64,000 nucleotides of DNA, from the NCBI RefSeq assembly GCF_016918015.1, contig NZ_JAERMK010000001.1, positions 170,225-234,224 on the forward strand, given 5' to 3'. Within the stretch, counting starts at the first letter, position 1, and each line of letters begins with the position of its first letter. The notes below the pieces were generated by a model. It did no database searches. It was given only the letters and a program-made list of their open reading frames with translations, and was not told where the DNA came from. The position numbers were made by a program, and so were the translations under genes. Positions 51,684 to 62,550 of the stretch are shown in pieces. The stretch is from Glycomyces sp. YM15. GTDB taxonomy: Bacteria > Actinomycetota > Actinomycetes > Mycobacteriales > Micromonosporaceae.

Positions 51684-52172
51684 ATGAGCGAATACATCAC
51701 TCCCGTTCCGACACCGGCGTACGACGCGAAGGCCCCGGAGGTCTGCCGCGAGATCTACGGCATGCCGATGTTCGTGATCGCCGCGACCGCCGACCTCGAA
51801 GCCTCGAAGGACTTCTGGCTCCGCGGCCTGGGGTTCATCGACCTGTTCACGGTCCCTGGCCAGATGACCCATGTGCGCCGCTGGGCGTTCCAGGACGTGC
51901 TCCTCGTGCCGGGCGAGCCCGCCGCCCAGCCGGGCGCGCAGGTCAGCTTCTCATGCGTGCTCAGCCAGATCGACGAGATCGCCGAGGCCTGCGAGCGGCT
52001 GCTCCCGGGCAGCGTCTCCGGCCCTGTGGAGCAGTTCTGGGGCTCGATCGAGCTGACCGTGAGCACGCCCGAGGGCATACGGGTCGTCATGACCGCCGCC
52101 CAGCCGCTGGACCCGAACAGTGAGCGAGCGGACCTGCTGCGCACGCAAGGGTACGAGATCCCGCGGGGGTGA
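51684..52172 (+). CDS. VOC/glyoxalase-superfamily protein
   Basis: 162 residues. One VOC fold: VIAATADLEASKDFWLRGLGFIDLF, VRRWAFQDVLLVPGEPA and SIELTVSTPEGIRVVMTAA give the beta-alpha-beta-beta-beta order. An N-terminal extension of about 32 residues (EYITPVPTPAYDAKAP, CREIYGMPMF) is unusual for the superfamily. The same extension occurs in the broken copy at 23392-23753. The function could be metal-dependent detoxification or ligand binding. Start: GAGGATC lies before the ATG. Confidence 0.85.
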   Translation: MSEYITPVPTPAYDAKAPEVCREIYGMPMFVIAATADLEASKDFWLRGLGFIDLFTVPGQMTHVRRWAFQDVLLVPGEPAAQPGAQVSFSCVLSQIDEIAEACERLLPGSVSGPVEQFWGSIELTVSTPEGIRVVMTAAQPLDPNSERADLLRTQGYEIPRG

Positions 52173-52249
52173 TCACCGGTCGCGGCATCGGGGTGGTCGG
52201 CCGTGCCGGTCGCCGCCCGGGCCGACTCGCTCTGGGCGACAATGGCCCG

Positions 52250-53062
52250 ATGAGCGACCATCCGCCGCCGTCTGCGGCGCGCGACCTGACGGTGGGGCGG
52301 GCCGCCGCGCTCCTGGGCGTCAGCGTCAAGACGCTGCACCACTGGGACGACATCGGCCTCGCCCGTCCGAGCGGACGTTCGGGCACGGGCTACCGGCTCT
52401 ATGCGGACGCCGATGTCGCGCGGCTTCACCGAGTCCTGGTCTACCGCGAGCTCGGCTTCCCGCTCGCCGCGATCGCCGACCTCCTCGACGACCCGGCCGC
52501 GGACGCGCGGGCGCACCTGCGGAGGCAGCGAACCCAGGTCGCGGAGCGAATGGATCGGTTGCGGCACATGGCCGGTGGGATCGACCGGCTGCTGGAGGCC
52601 CTCGAACGCGGACTGCCGTTGAGCGCCGAGGAGCAGCTCGCGATCTTCGGCGAGGACTGGCAGCCCGGCTGGGTCGAGGAGGCCGCCGAACGCTGGGGCG
52701 CCGGTCCGCAGTGGACGCAGTACGCCGAGCGTGTCGCCGAGAAGACCCCCGAGGAGTGGAAGGCGGTCGCCGCCGCGACCGAAGCGCTCAACGCCGACCT
52801 CGCGGCGGCCGCGCATGGCGGCGTCGCGCACGGTTCGGTGGCGGCGAACCAGCTGGCTGAGCGGCATCGTGCGCTGATGTCGACCTATTTCGAGTGCACG
52901 CACGCGATGCAGGTCTGCATGGGGCGCATGTTCACCGAGGACCCGCGGTTCGCCGCGAACTTCGACGGCATCGAGCCGGGACTGGCCTCGTGGCTGCGGG
53001 AGGCGATCGACGCGAACGCCCGGGCCAACGGCGTCGACCCGGACACGGCGGTCTGGACGTGA
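52250..53062 (+). CDS. MerR-family regulator with TipAS-like effector domain
   Basis: 270 residues. The MerR helix-turn-helix begins DLTVGRAAALLGVSVKTLHHWDDIGLARPS and continues TGYRLYADADVARLHRVLVYRELGFPL; a coiled coil follows. The C-terminal part (about 140-270) with WGAGPQWTQYAERVAEKTPEEWKAV and FTEDPRFAANFDGIEPGLASWLREAI is of the TipAS antibiotic-binding type. TipAL proteins bind thiopeptides and other cyclic drugs covalently or tightly and switch on efflux genes. The Cys that TipAS uses may correspond to ECTHAMQVCMG. No operon target is adjacent. Confidence 0.9.
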   Translation: MSDHPPPSAARDLTVGRAAALLGVSVKTLHHWDDIGLARPSGRSGTGYRLYADADVARLHRVLVYRELGFPLAAIADLLDDPAADARAHLRRQRTQVAERMDRLRHMAGGIDRLLEALERGLPLSAEEQLAIFGEDWQPGWVEEAAERWGAGPQWTQYAERVAEKTPEEWKAVAAATEALNADLAAAAHGGVAHGSVAANQLAERHRALMSTYFECTHAMQVCMGRMFTEDPRFAANFDGIEPGLASWLREAIDANARANGVDPDTAVWT

Positions 53063-53097
53063 CGGGGGCCCGGCCGTGGCGAACAGCCGGGCCCCGT
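53062..53097. terminator. bidirectional terminator hairpin
   Basis: ACGGGG-GCCCGGC pairs with GCCGGGCCCCGT apart from one bulged G. It lies exactly between the convergent MerR and Gfo/Idh/MocA genes and ends GTTGC in the plus direction. Confidence 0.75.
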
Positions 53098-53105
53098 TGC
53101 GTGCC

Positions 53106-54272
53106 TTAGACGGCGGTCCAGCGGCTCTCGTCTTCAGCGCTCGCCTCGACCGCGGCCAGGACCCGCTGCACGCGCAGCGCGTCGGCGAACGACGGCGTGG
53201 GCTGCTCGCCGTTCGCGATGGCCCCCACGAGGTCCACCACCTGGTGGGTGAAGGCGTGCTCGTAGCCGAGTCCGTGCCCGACCGGCCACCAGTTGCCCGT
53301 GTACGGGTGCTCGGGCTCGGTGGCCTGGATCTTGCGGAAGCCCGAGTTCGGTCCGTCGGCCGAGTCGTAGAACCACAGCGAGTTCATGTCCTCGAAGTCG
53401 AACGCGAGCGAGGCCTTGGCGCCGTTGAGCTCCACGCGCATCGCGTTCTTGCGGCCGAGCGCGAACCGGGTGGCCTCGAAGACGCCCACGGCTCCGTCGT
53501 CGAAGCGTGCGGTGAACATCGCGGCGTCGTCCACGGTGACCGGGCCCTTGGGGCCGTCGGTGCCGCCGACGCCGCCCAGGCCCACGAAGTCGCCGCCGAC
53601 GGGGCGCTCCTTGACGAAGGTCTCCATGATCGCCGAGACGCCCGTGATGTTCGCGCCCGAGACCCATTGCGCGGCGTCGATGATGTGCGCGCCGATGTCG
53701 CCCAGCGAGCCGGAACCGGACTTCGACTTGTCGAGGCGCCACGTCAGCGGCGCGTTCTCGTCGGTGAGCCAGTCCTGGAGGTACTGCGCGCGCACGTGCC
53801 GGATCGGCCCCAGCGCGCCCGATTCGACCAGGCGCTTCGCGAGCGCGAGCGCGGGCGTGCGGCGGTAGGAGAAGCCGCACATCGCGTACACGCCCTTGGC
53901 TTTGGCGGCCTCGGCGGCCGCCGTCATCTGCTCGGCCTCCTCGACCGAGTTCGCCAGGGGCTTCTCGCACAGCACGTGCTTGCCCGCCTCGAGCGCGGCG
54001 ATCGCGATCTCGGCGTGCAGGTTCCCGGGGACGCAGATGTCGATGAGGTCGATGTCGTCCCGCTCGATGAGCCGGCGCCAGTCGGTCTCACTGGAGTCCC
54101 AGCCGAGCTTCGTCGCGGCGGCCGCGACCCGCTCGGGGTCGCGGCCGGCGAGCGCGGTCATCTGCGGGGCGAGCGGCAGGTCGAAGAAGCGCGGCGCGGT
54201 GCGCCACGCGTGCGAGTGGGCCGCGCCCATGAAGGCGTAGCCGATCATGCCGACGTTGAGGGATTCACTCAC
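53106..54272 (-). CDS. Gfo/Idh/MocA-family sugar oxidoreductase 1
   Basis: 388 residues from a GTG with AGAGGAG upstream. The Rossmann segment starts NVGMIGYAFMGAAHSHAW, and the EKP motif carrying the catalytic Lys is in VLCEKPLANSVEEAEQM. The C-terminal domain contains GDIGAHIIDAAQWVSG with the paired His. Members oxidise or reduce cyclic sugars or inositols with NAD(P). It is last in the LacI-regulated operon and overlaps the preceding dehydrogenase gene by eight bases. Confidence 0.92.
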   Translation of the reverse strand: MSESLNVGMIGYAFMGAAHSHAWRTAPRFFDLPLAPQMTALAGRDPERVAAAATKLGWDSSETDWRRLIERDDIDLIDICVPGNLHAEIAIAALEAGKHVLCEKPLANSVEEAEQMTAAAEAAKAKGVYAMCGFSYRRTPALALAKRLVESGALGPIRHVRAQYLQDWLTDENAPLTWRLDKSKSGSGSLGDIGAHIIDAAQWVSGANITGVSAIMETFVKERPVGGDFVGLGGVGGTDGPKGPVTVDDAAMFTARFDDGAVGVFEATRFALGRKNAMRVELNGAKASLAFDFEDMNSLWFYDSADGPNSGFRKIQATEPEHPYTGNWWPVGHGLGYEHAFTHQVVDLVGAIANGEQPTPSFADALRVQRVLAAVEASAEDESRWTAV

Positions 54273-55386
54273 TGTCGCTCCTCTTAGAGCTCAGGGCCTC
54301 CCGGACGGAAGGCCACGATTTCAGTACGGCGAGCACCTCCGGGTCGCGCTCGGTCGCGAGCGCAGTGTCGTAGGAGCGGTCGAGCACGTCGTCGATCGCG
54401 ACCCGCCGTCCCTGTGCCGCACTCTGCGTCGCGGCCTCGACCATAGCGAGGCTCATGATGTTCGCGTGCACACGCCCCATCGGTTCCAGGCCGTGCCGGA
54501 GCGCGGCGACGAACTGCCGCAGGGAACCCGCGATGTCACGGCCGAGGTCCTCGCCGGGCTCGAACGGTTCGTCGGGGGCGGCGACCGGGTCGTGCTCGCC
54601 GTCCCACAGGACCGAGCCGCGCTCGGCCGAGATCCGCCAGGAGCCGTTCCAGGAGGTCTCATGGCCGGGGCTGCACCAGGAGCCGTTGAAGGTGAACCTG
54701 GCGCCGCCCTCCATGGCGAAGACCGCGTTCGCGGCCGCGTCGCCGGCGTACCAGCTCCAGACCGGGTTGTACTCCTCGCAGGAGACCGAGACCGGGTCTT
54801 CGTCGAGAAGGTAGCGGGCCATGTCGAACTGGTGGATGGCCATGTCGAGCAGGAGCGGGCTGGCCATCTCGTCGCGGAAGCCGCCGAAGTGCGGCGACTG
54901 GAAGAAGTCGACCGAGACGATCCCGACCGCGCCGAGCCCGGCGAGCCGCTGCTTGGCCTGGTGGAGCGCCGGGTGGTAGCGGCGGTTCTGGCTGACCATG
55001 AACAGCTGCCCGGTGTGCTGGGCGGCGGCCGCGAGCGACAGGCCTTCGGCCACGGTGGCGGCGACCGGCTTCTCCCCCAGCACGGGGAACCCCGCGTTGA
55101 GCGCGGCGATCGTGACCGGGTGGTGCGCTTCGGGAATGGTCGCGTTCACGATGCCGTGGGCGCCCGTGCGCCGCGCCAGCTCGATCGCGTCGGCGCCCGT
55201 GAGGAGGCCCTCGATGCCGGTCGCGGCGGCGAGCGACGCGGCGGCCTCCGGGTAGAGGTCGGCGATGCCCGCGAGTTCGGCGTCCGGGCTGTCGGCGATG
55301 TTCCGGGCCCAAGCCCCGCCCATGCCGCCCGCGCCGACCACGACGAGCCGCAGCGGACCCTCGGATCCGATCGTTCGAAAGCTCAT
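54265..55386 (-). CDS. Gfo/Idh/MocA-family sugar oxidoreductase 2
   Basis: 373 residues from the ATG at 55386, overlapping the ThuA-like stop by four bases. [17 protein letters not shown] binds the dinucleotide, [16 protein letters not shown] is the EKP motif and [16 protein letters not shown] supplies the catalytic His. By order and neighbour it corresponds to ThuB in trehalose/disaccharide use, in which a Gfo/Idh enzyme makes a 3-keto sugar. Two dissimilar copies in one operon suggest successive oxidation and reduction on the same substrate. Confidence 0.92.
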   Translation of the reverse strand: MSFRTIGSEGPLRLVVVGAGGMGGAWARNIADSPDAELAGIADLYPEAAASLAAATGIEGLLTGADAIELARRTGAHGIVNATIPEAHHPVTIAALNAGFPVLGEKPVAATVAEGLSLAAAAQHTGQLFMVSQNRRYHPALHQAKQRLAGLGAVGIVSVDFFQSPHFGGFRDEMASPLLLDMAIHQFDMARYLLDEDPVSVSCEEYNPVWSWYAGDAAANAVFAMEGGARFTFNGSWCSPGHETSWNGSWRISAERGSVLWDGEHDPVAAPDEPFEPGEDLGRDIAGSLRQFVAALRHGLEPMGRVHANIMSLAMVEAATQSAAQGRRVAIDDVLDRSYDTALATERDPEVLAVLKSWPSVREALSSKRSDSE

Positions 55387-56153
55387 CGCTCGAATGCCCC
55401 TCGGTAGCCCTGGCCGTTGAAGAAGTCGTCGGTGTCGTAGCGCAGCAGCGTCGGCGTCTCGCGCTCGCGGTCCGGGCGGGCCCATTCGACGCCGTTGGCG
55501 ATCACGTGGTTCACGTCCGGGTGGTGGTAGACCGGGAAGTCCTGGTCGCCGGGGCTGAAGTAGAAGATCCGGCCGAAGCCGCGGCGGTAGGTCATGCCGC
55601 TGCGGAAGACCTCGCCGCCGGTGAAGCCGGAGATGAAGATGAGCTCGTCCGGGGTCGGCACGTCGAAGTACTCGCCGTACATCTCCTGCTCGGGGATGAC
55701 GATCGGGTTCGGGATGCCCCGCGCGATCGGGTGCTGCGGGTTGACCGTCCACACCAGTTCGCGGTCGTGCTCGCTGCGCCAGCGCAGCGTGCAGGTGGTG
55801 CCCATGAGCTTCATGAAGATCTTGGACCAGTGCCCGGAGTGGAGGACGACGAGGCCCATGCCGGCGAGCACGTGGCGGTGCACGCGCTCGACGACCTCGT
55901 CGGCGACCTCGCCGTGCGCGGCGTGGCCCCACCAGATGAGGACGTCCGTGGCGTCCAGTACGTCGGAGGTCAGGCCGTGCTCGGGCTCGTCGAGGGTGTG
56001 GGTGGTGATGTGAGCCTTGTCGCCCAGCCATTCGCCGACGCCCTTCGCGATGGCGCCGTGCATGCCGTCGGGGTAGCGCTCGGCCACAGAGGCTTCGACC
56101 TGCTCATGGCGGTTCTCGCCCCAGACGACGACTCGGATCGGTTCATTGGACAT
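55383..56153 (-). CDS. ThuA-like domain protein (trehalose utilisation family)
   Basis: 256 residues; AGGAGAC lies 8-14 bases before the ATG. The ThuA fold (glutamine-amidotransferase-like) is shown by [48 protein letters not shown] and [19 protein letters not shown]. ThuA proteins work with a Gfo/Idh dehydrogenase on disaccharides or other 3-keto sugars. It is the first gene of the operon, with a LacI-type operator 31-44 bases upstream of its start. Confidence 0.9.
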   Translation of the reverse strand: MSNEPIRVVVWGENRHEQVEASVAERYPDGMHGAIAKGVGEWLGDKAHITTHTLDEPEHGLTSDVLDATDVLIWWGHAAHGEVADEVVERVHRHVLAGMGLVVLHSGHWSKIFMKLMGTTCTLRWRSEHDRELVWTVNPQHPIARGIPNPIVIPEQEMYGEYFDVPTPDELIFISGFTGGEVFRSGMTYRRGFGRIFYFSPGDQDFPVYHHPDVNHVIANGVEWARPDRERETPTLLRYDTDDFFNGQGYRGAFER

Positions 56154-56183
56154 GTGGTGTGTCTCCTTTGGTGGTTTCGCATA

Positions 56184-56197
56184 TTGTGAGCTTAAAA
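56184..56197 (-). promoter_or_regulatory. LacI-type operator before thuA-like operon
   Basis: TTGTGAGCTTAAAA pairs with itself at 10 of 14 positions and shares the core with the site at 57297-57310 (ATT-T-AGC-TAAAAA in both). It lies between the lacI stop and the ThuA-like start. Confidence 0.68.
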
Positions 56198-56221
56198 ATC
56201 GTTGGGCGCCATCGGGATTCA

Positions 56222-57256
56222 TCAGATCATCGGGGCGGTGCTGGACCGTTCGACCAGCGTGGGCGGCAGCAGCAGGTGCTCGGGCTCGTCGGACCGCTCG
56301 ATGACCAGGCGCACCAGCTCCGCGGCGAGGGCGGCCGAGGGCTGGCGGACCGAGGAGATGCCGACGGTGCCGAACGAGGTGAGCGTGGTGTCGTCGTAGC
56401 CGGTGACGGCCACGTCCCGGCCCGGGGCGAGCCCGCGGCCCTGAAGCGTGATGACGGCGCCGGCCGCGAGGGGGTCGGAGACGCAGACGATCGCGGTGGG
56501 CGGCTCGGGCGCATCGAGGAGCGCGGCGGCGACGCGGACGCCGGTCTCCAGGTCGCGGCCGCATTCGATGACCCGGCCCGGCGCGAGCGAGGAGGTGAGG
56601 CCGCGACGCTCGCAGGCCTGCCGGTAGCCGATCTCGCGCTGGGCCATGGTGACGATTCCCTGGTCGGCGCCCACGAACGCCAGTTCGCGGTGCCCGCGGT
56701 CGGCGATGTGGTCGACGGCCATCGCGATGCCCAGCGCGGCGTCGGCCTCGACCCAGCTCCACGGGCTCGCGAACGCCTCGGCGGTGCGGCCGTACGCGGC
56801 GAACGGGATGCCCCGCCGTCGCAGGCCGACGGGCCGGGGGTCCTCGGGCTCGAGGTTGGAGATGACGAACCCTGCCGCGGACTGGCCGAAGTAGAGGTCC
56901 TCGCAGGCGGACATGAGCGCTTCGCCCCGTTCGGCGACGAGGGTGAGGTTGCGGTCGGCGGCCTGGCAGCTCGCGGCGAGGTCGTGGACGAAGGCGTCCA
57001 TGTACTGGTTGCCGCCGACGTCCTGGGCGGGCAGCACGTAGGCGATCTGGCGCGGCTGCGCGAGGCGCAGGCTCCGGGCGACGAGATTGTTGCGGTAGCG
57101 CAGCTCGCGCATCGCGGCGTGCACCTTCTCGCGGGTGACGGCGGAGACGACCTCGGGGCGGTTGATGACGTTCGAGACGGTCATCGCGGAGACCCCGGCG
57201 AGGTCGGCGACGTCGGACATGCTCGCTTTGCGGGCACCGCGCCTCTTGCCGCTCAT
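56222..57256 (-). CDS. LacI/GalR-family transcriptional regulator
   Basis: 344 residues. The N-terminal HTH reads [23 protein letters not shown], followed by the hinge [13 protein letters not shown] and a periplasmic-binding-protein-like effector domain that ends [21 protein letters not shown] lies 10-15 bases upstream of the ATG. It is upstream of, and codirectional with, the ThuA-Gfo-Gfo operon (68 bp apart). The matching operators at 57297-57310 and 56184-56197 point to autoregulation and control of the operon; the inducer is probably the sugar those enzymes use. Confidence 0.93.
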   Translation of the reverse strand: MSGKRRGARKASMSDVADLAGVSAMTVSNVINRPEVVSAVTREKVHAAMRELRYRNNLVARSLRLAQPRQIAYVLPAQDVGGNQYMDAFVHDLAASCQAADRNLTLVAERGEALMSACEDLYFGQSAAGFVISNLEPEDPRPVGLRRRGIPFAAYGRTAEAFASPWSWVEADAALGIAMAVDHIADRGHRELAFVGADQGIVTMAQREIGYRQACERRGLTSSLAPGRVIECGRDLETGVRVAAALLDAPEPPTAIVCVSDPLAAGAVITLQGRGLAPGRDVAVTGYDDTTLTSFGTVGISSVRQPSAALAAELVRLVIERSDEPEHLLLPPTLVERSSTAPMI

Positions 57257-57296
57257 TCGCCGTCTCCTCTCTGAGTCCGTTCCGGCGTGCGACAGA

Positions 57297-57310
57297 TTTT
57301 AAGCATAAAA
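57297..57310 (-). promoter_or_regulatory. LacI-type operator before the regulator gene
   Basis: TTTTAAGCATAAAA is symmetric at 12 of 14 positions around a central GC. It lies 41-54 bases before the lacI ATG in a GC-rich surrounding. Confidence 0.72.
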
Positions 57311-57394
57311 ACGAGCGACGGTCAAACCCGGCGATGAATTCGGCGGACGCTTGTCGTCAGTACCGGTGACACCCGCCGCATACGAGGAGACGCC

Positions 57395-58252
57395 ATGACC
57401 GAACCGCACAGCCACACCATCGACGCCCCGGGCGCCGTCCTGCACTACGACGTGCGCGACGGCGCCGAGCCGACCCTGCTGCTCATCGGTTCACCGATGG
57501 CGGCCCCCGGCTTCGGCACGCTCGCAAGCCACTTCACCGACCGCAGGGTGGTCACCTACGACCCTCGCGGCTCCGAGCGCAGCCGCCGCACCGACGGCGC
57601 CGCCGAGACCCTGGTCGCCGAGCACGCCGACGACCTGCACCGGCTCATCGACGCGATCGGCGGCGGACCAGTCGACCTGTTCGCCAGCAGCGGCGGCGCG
57701 GTGAACGCCCTCGCCCTGGTGGCGAAGCACCCCGAGCAGGTCCGCACCCTCGTCGCCCACGAGCCGCCGGCGTCGAGCGCGCTGCCCGACCGTGAGACGA
57801 TCCTCAAGTTCTGCGAGGACGTCCGCGACACCTACCTGGCCGCCGGTTTCGGCCCGGCCATGGCGAAGTTCATCGCCCTGGTCTCCCACCAGGGCCCGTT
57901 CACGGCGGCGCACCTCGAGCAGCCCGACCCCGATCCGGCCGCCTTCGGACTGCCGACCGAGGACGACGGCGACCGCGAGGACCCGCTCCTGGGCCAGAAC
58001 ATGGTCACCTGCAACGCCTTCGAGCACGACTTCGACGCACTGCGCGCGGCCTCCACCCGCATCGTCATCGGTGTGGGCGCCGACTCGGGCGAGATCCTCC
58101 CGGCCCGCGCCGCGCAGGCCGTGGCCGAGGAGCTGGGCACCGCGCCCGTCGCGTTCCCCGGCGACCACGGCGGCTTCCTCGGCGGCGAGTACGGCCAGAC
58201 CGGCAAGCCCGACGAGTTCGCGGCGGCCCTCCGCGAGGTCCTGGACGCATGA
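57395..58252 (+). CDS. alpha/beta hydrolase
   Basis: 285 residues, GAGGAG before the ATG. The nucleophile Ser is in DLFASSGGAVNAL, where the usual first Gly of GxSxG is replaced by Ala-Ser, a deviation seen in some members. VTYDPRGSERS, the catalytic Asp region VIGVGADSGEILP and the His in FPGDHGGFLG fit the fold. The substrate is unknown. It overlaps the next gene by four bases. Confidence 0.88.
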   Translation: MTEPHSHTIDAPGAVLHYDVRDGAEPTLLLIGSPMAAPGFGTLASHFTDRRVVTYDPRGSERSRRTDGAAETLVAEHADDLHRLIDAIGGGPVDLFASSGGAVNALALVAKHPEQVRTLVAHEPPASSALPDRETILKFCEDVRDTYLAAGFGPAMAKFIALVSHQGPFTAAHLEQPDPDPAAFGLPTEDDGDREDPLLGQNMVTCNAFEHDFDALRAASTRIVIGVGADSGEILPARAAQAVAEELGTAPVAFPGDHGGFLGGEYGQTGKPDEFAAALREVLDA

Positions 58253-58902
58253 CCGACCGAGCCCGGGGAGGCGCGATGAAGCGGGGCGTCTGGTCCCTGG
58301 TCCATGCCGAGCGCGCGGCGCTCATCGAGGACCTCGCGGCCCTCGACCCGCAGCAGTGGGAGCGGGCATCGCTGTGCGAGGGCTGGACCGTGCACGACGT
58401 CGTCGCCCACCTGGTCGACACCTACCGGACCACCCGCATCGGCTTCTTCACCCGGATGGCCAAGGCGCGCTTCGACTTCGACCGCCAGACCGCGAGCGGC
58501 GCGGCGAAGGAGAAGGGCGGCACGCCGCTCGAGACGCTGCACCGGCTCCGCAGGGCGGCCCCGCTGACGGCGACGCCGCCGGGACCGCTCGGCACCCGGC
58601 TCGTCGAGGAGGTCGTCCACGGCGAGGACATCCGCCGCCCGCTGGGCATCGCGCGCGACTATCCGCAGGAGACGGTCGTCGGTGCGCTCCGCACGCACAC
58701 GGGCCTCTCGGCGTCGATGGGCGGCGCGAAGGAGCTGGTGGCCCCGATCAGGCTGCGCGCCGTCGACGCGGACGTGGCGATCGGCGAGGGCCCCGAGGCG
58801 CGCGGCACGGCCCTCGCGCTGCTCCTGGCCGTGAACGGGCGGCGCGCGTCCTTCGACGAGCTCGACGGGCCGGGCGCGGCGGTACTGGCAGGGCGGGCTT
58901 GA
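58249..58902 (+). CDS. DinB/MDMPI-type (mycothiol-dependent maleylpyruvate isomerase) family protein
   Basis: 217 residues from ATG 58249, which overlaps the hydrolase stop; an ATG at 58276 with GGGGAGG just upstream is a good alternative and would give 208 residues. Family signatures are LDPQQWERASLCEGWTVHDVVAHL and EEVVHGEDIRRPLG, which provide the metal-binding His residues (HDV..H and the VVHGED His). These enzymes use mycothiol as cofactor, which is consistent with an actinomycete. The exact substrate is unknown. Confidence 0.85.
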   Translation: MTDRARGGAMKRGVWSLVHAERAALIEDLAALDPQQWERASLCEGWTVHDVVAHLVDTYRTTRIGFFTRMAKARFDFDRQTASGAAKEKGGTPLETLHRLRRAAPLTATPPGPLGTRLVEEVVHGEDIRRPLGIARDYPQETVVGALRTHTGLSASMGGAKELVAPIRLRAVDADVAIGEGPEARGTALALLLAVNGRRASFDELDGPGAAVLAGRA

Positions 58903-58907
58903 AGACG

Positions 58908-58947
58908 CGAAGGCGCCCCGGAGTCACAGGACTCCGGGGCGCCTTCG
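58908..58947. terminator. terminator hairpin between convergent genes
   Basis: GAAGGCGCCCCGGAGT and its perfect complement are separated by CACAGG: a 16-bp stem. It ends both the DinB-type gene and, in reverse, argG. Confidence 0.88.
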
Positions 58948-58955
58948 TGATCGCA

Positions 58956-60581
<1,626 letters not shown>

Positions 60582-61037
60582 TCAGACCGCGGGCGTGCGG
60601 GCGGCCTGCTGCGCGCGGAGCGCGGCGAACATGGGCTTGCGGGACGGCGATTCGGCCAGGCCGCTGTGGAGGACCGCGGCGATCGCGACCGAGGCCGCGG
60701 CGTCGTCGGCGGCGGCGACGCCGGCGGCGACCATGTCGAGGATCTCGTTGGCGGCGGCCGAGACGAGCTCGGGGTCGGCGCTCTTGGACGCGCGAGAGAA
60801 CCCGAAGGCCAGGTCCTTGTCGGCCGTGACGTTCCAGACCGCGCAGGTGTGGAGGCGGGTGCCGTAACCGGTGCCCTCGATCCAGCACTCGACGGCGTAC
60901 ACGAACGTACGGGCATCGTGGTCCCACAGCAGTTCGGCGTCGAGCATGTCCGAGAGCGCGGCGAGACGCTGCGCCTTGGGATACTTGGACTCGATGACGG
61001 CAGTGGCAGCGTCGCTCGAGAGATAGCTGTAGGTCAT
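60582..61037 (-). CDS. hypothetical protein
   Basis: 151 residues, no signal or membrane helix. The middle part (DHDARTFVYAVECWIEGTGYG, RLHTCAVWNVTADKDLAFGFS) looks like a compact mixed fold and the C-terminal half is Ala-rich helical. No family is recognised. The start ATG overlaps by four bases the stop of a small upstream frame (61034-61159). It carries a strong terminator downstream. Confidence 0.72.
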   Translation of the reverse strand: MTYSYLSSDAATAVIESKYPKAQRLAALSDMLDAELLWDHDARTFVYAVECWIEGTGYGTRLHTCAVWNVTADKDLAFGFSRASKSADPELVSAAANEILDMVAAGVAAADDAAASVAIAAVLHSGLAESPSRKPMFAALRAQQAARTPAV

Positions 61038-61159
61038 CCTTCAACGGTAGCCGCCCGCCATGGGGTTCCCGCAAAGCCCGGACCGCTCGTTTCGGCGACA
61101 AGGGTGGGTGCTTCCTCACCAGAGACCCAGAAATCAGACTTCAGTGCACTTTCAGGCAC
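61034..61159 (-). CDS. 41-aa frame coupled to the hypothetical gene
   Basis: A GTG at 61159 starts a 41-residue frame (MPESALKSDFWVSGEEAP at the start, FAGTPWRAATVEG at the end) whose TGA overlaps the next ATG by four bases, the same coupling used elsewhere in this window. There is no strong ribosome site, but AT-rich TATAT immediately precedes the GTG, so a leaderless message is possible. No family is recognised. Confidence 0.35.
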   Translation of the reverse strand: MPESALKSDFWVSGEEAPTLVAETSGPGFAGTPWRAATVEG

Positions 61160-61227
61160 ATATATCCGGGGCCGTCCAAGAGGGAGGCACCGTGCGGCTG
61201 GGCACCGCGCCTCCCGGAGCGGGCGTC

Positions 61228-61590
61228 TTAGCCGACCACGTCGCAGTAGGGCTTCACGGTCTCGACGATGGTCGGGCCCTCCGCCTCTTCGACACCGAAG
61301 AGCTCGGCGGCGTCGCGGGCGAGCCGCTCTTCGTCGGCGTTGGCCGCGACCTGGCCGCAGATCTCCTGGACGTTCTGCAGGATCTCCTCGGGCGAAGCGT
61401 CCGGGACGACCTCCCACAGGTCGGTGGCGAGATCGGTGGGGAGCTCGGAGGCGAGTTCGTCGAGGGAGGACTCCCAGTCGGGGAGGCTGGGCGAGTCGGT
61501 GGGGATCTCGATCCCGCCGTCCTCACTGCAGGCGCCGAGCGCCAGGAGCGCGCCGAGGGCGAGGGCGGCGAGTGCTCGTCGTGCCGTCAT
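61228..61590 (-). CDS. small lipoprotein, unknown function
   Basis: The ATG at 61590 gives 120 residues with a signal ALAALALGALLALGAC ending in a good lipobox (LGAC). The mature part is strongly acidic (DSPSLPDWESSLDELASELP) with helix-rich ELFGVEEAEGP and a Cys pair (QEICGQV, PYCDVV). It resembles small Ca-binding-like lipoproteins common in actinobacteria, but no family is safe. Confidence 0.75.
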   Translation of the reverse strand: MTARRALAALALGALLALGACSEDGGIEIPTDSPSLPDWESSLDELASELPTDLATDLWEVVPDASPEEILQNVQEICGQVAANADEERLARDAAELFGVEEAEGPTIVETVKPYCDVVG

Positions 61591-61721
61591 CGGGTTCTCC
61601 GTTCGCGTGATTTCCGGCCACGCTAGCAGCCCGAGGCCGCCGTTTCGTCCGAGCGGGGTTGCCGCACCCGTCCCCGCCGCCGCGGCACGGGCCGGACGCC
61701 CGCGCCGTTCCGCTTGCGCCC

Positions 61722-62333
61722 CTAAGCGGCTTCCCACTCGAAGCCGTCGGGGTCGGTGAACGTCTCGGCGCCGCCGAGGACGATCCGGTGCGAGCCGGAG
61801 CCCTCGGGGTCGACGGACGCGGCCTTGGCGGCGAACTTGCGGCTGTAGAGCGAGAGCGAGACGGCGCCCTCGGGGGCCTCGAACTCGATGTACTTGCGGC
61901 CGAAGCTCTTGGCGACCTTGAGCCCGTGATCGATGTAGAACTGCTTGGTGGCGGCCACGTCGGCGACGCCGATGCCGACGTTGACGGAGTCGACCTCGCG
62001 GGTCACGGGACCGGACTGCTTCTTCTGCGAGGTGGCGATCTTCCAGATCGCGCCCCACGGGTCGCGCAGGATCGCGCCGTAGCCCCAGAGGCTCTTCTCG
62101 GGGCCCTTGATCGCCGTGGCCCCGGCGGCGAGGGCGGTCTCGGTGAAGCTGTCGACGGTGCCGGGCTGGGCGACCACGAGGGAGATCGCGTAGCCGCGGA
62201 AGCCGCTGCTCGGGTCCTTGGCGGTGCGCACGCGCAGCCAGGAGTCGGTGCCGAGGTCGAAGGCGGCGGCGTAGAAGGCTTCGGCGGCGGCGGTGTCGTC
62301 GACTTCGAGGGTCACGGTCTCGATGGCGTTCAC
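61722..62333 (-). CDS. VOC/glyoxalase-superfamily protein (two-domain)
   Basis: The GTG at 62333 is preferred because AAGGAG lies 7-12 bases before it; an ATG at 62390 is less likely. The 203-residue product contains two VOC modules: NAIETVTLEVDDTAAAEAFY, GYAISLVVAQPG and later VDSVNVGIGVADVAATKQFYID, RKYIEFEAPEGAVSLSLYSR. It is a probable dioxygenase or detoxification protein of the glyoxalase/bleomycin-resistance type; metal ligands cannot be confirmed by eye. Confidence 0.85.
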   Translation of the reverse strand: MNAIETVTLEVDDTAAAEAFYAAAFDLGTDSWLRVRTAKDPSSGFRGYAISLVVAQPGTVDSFTETALAAGATAIKGPEKSLWGYGAILRDPWGAIWKIATSQKKQSGPVTREVDSVNVGIGVADVAATKQFYIDHGLKVAKSFGRKYIEFEAPEGAVSLSLYSRKFAAKAASVDPEGSGSHRIVLGGAETFTDPDGFEWEAA

Positions 62334-62550
62334 GGTCTGCTCCTTGAGATAAACGCTGTGTGCGAAAGTGCTGGTCTTGCTCATGTCCACAACGATATTT
62401 CCGCCGGCGCCCCCTGCGCTTCTCGATTCCTGATCACTCCGCGGACCTTCTCAGACGCCCGAAACGGGTATATATTCATGAAAGTCGATATACGGGGCAA
62501 GTCCGCCGTCGGGTTGGGGTGGTGCGGACCCGACCAGAGGAGGACAGTGC

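Noticed and set aside
62400-62550. Possible CebR-type cellulose operator or riboswitch before the CBM2 gene
   Set aside because: No TGGGAGCGCTCCCA-like palindrome and no conserved riboswitch core were found; only an AT-rich patch (TATATATTC) that may be a promoter element.
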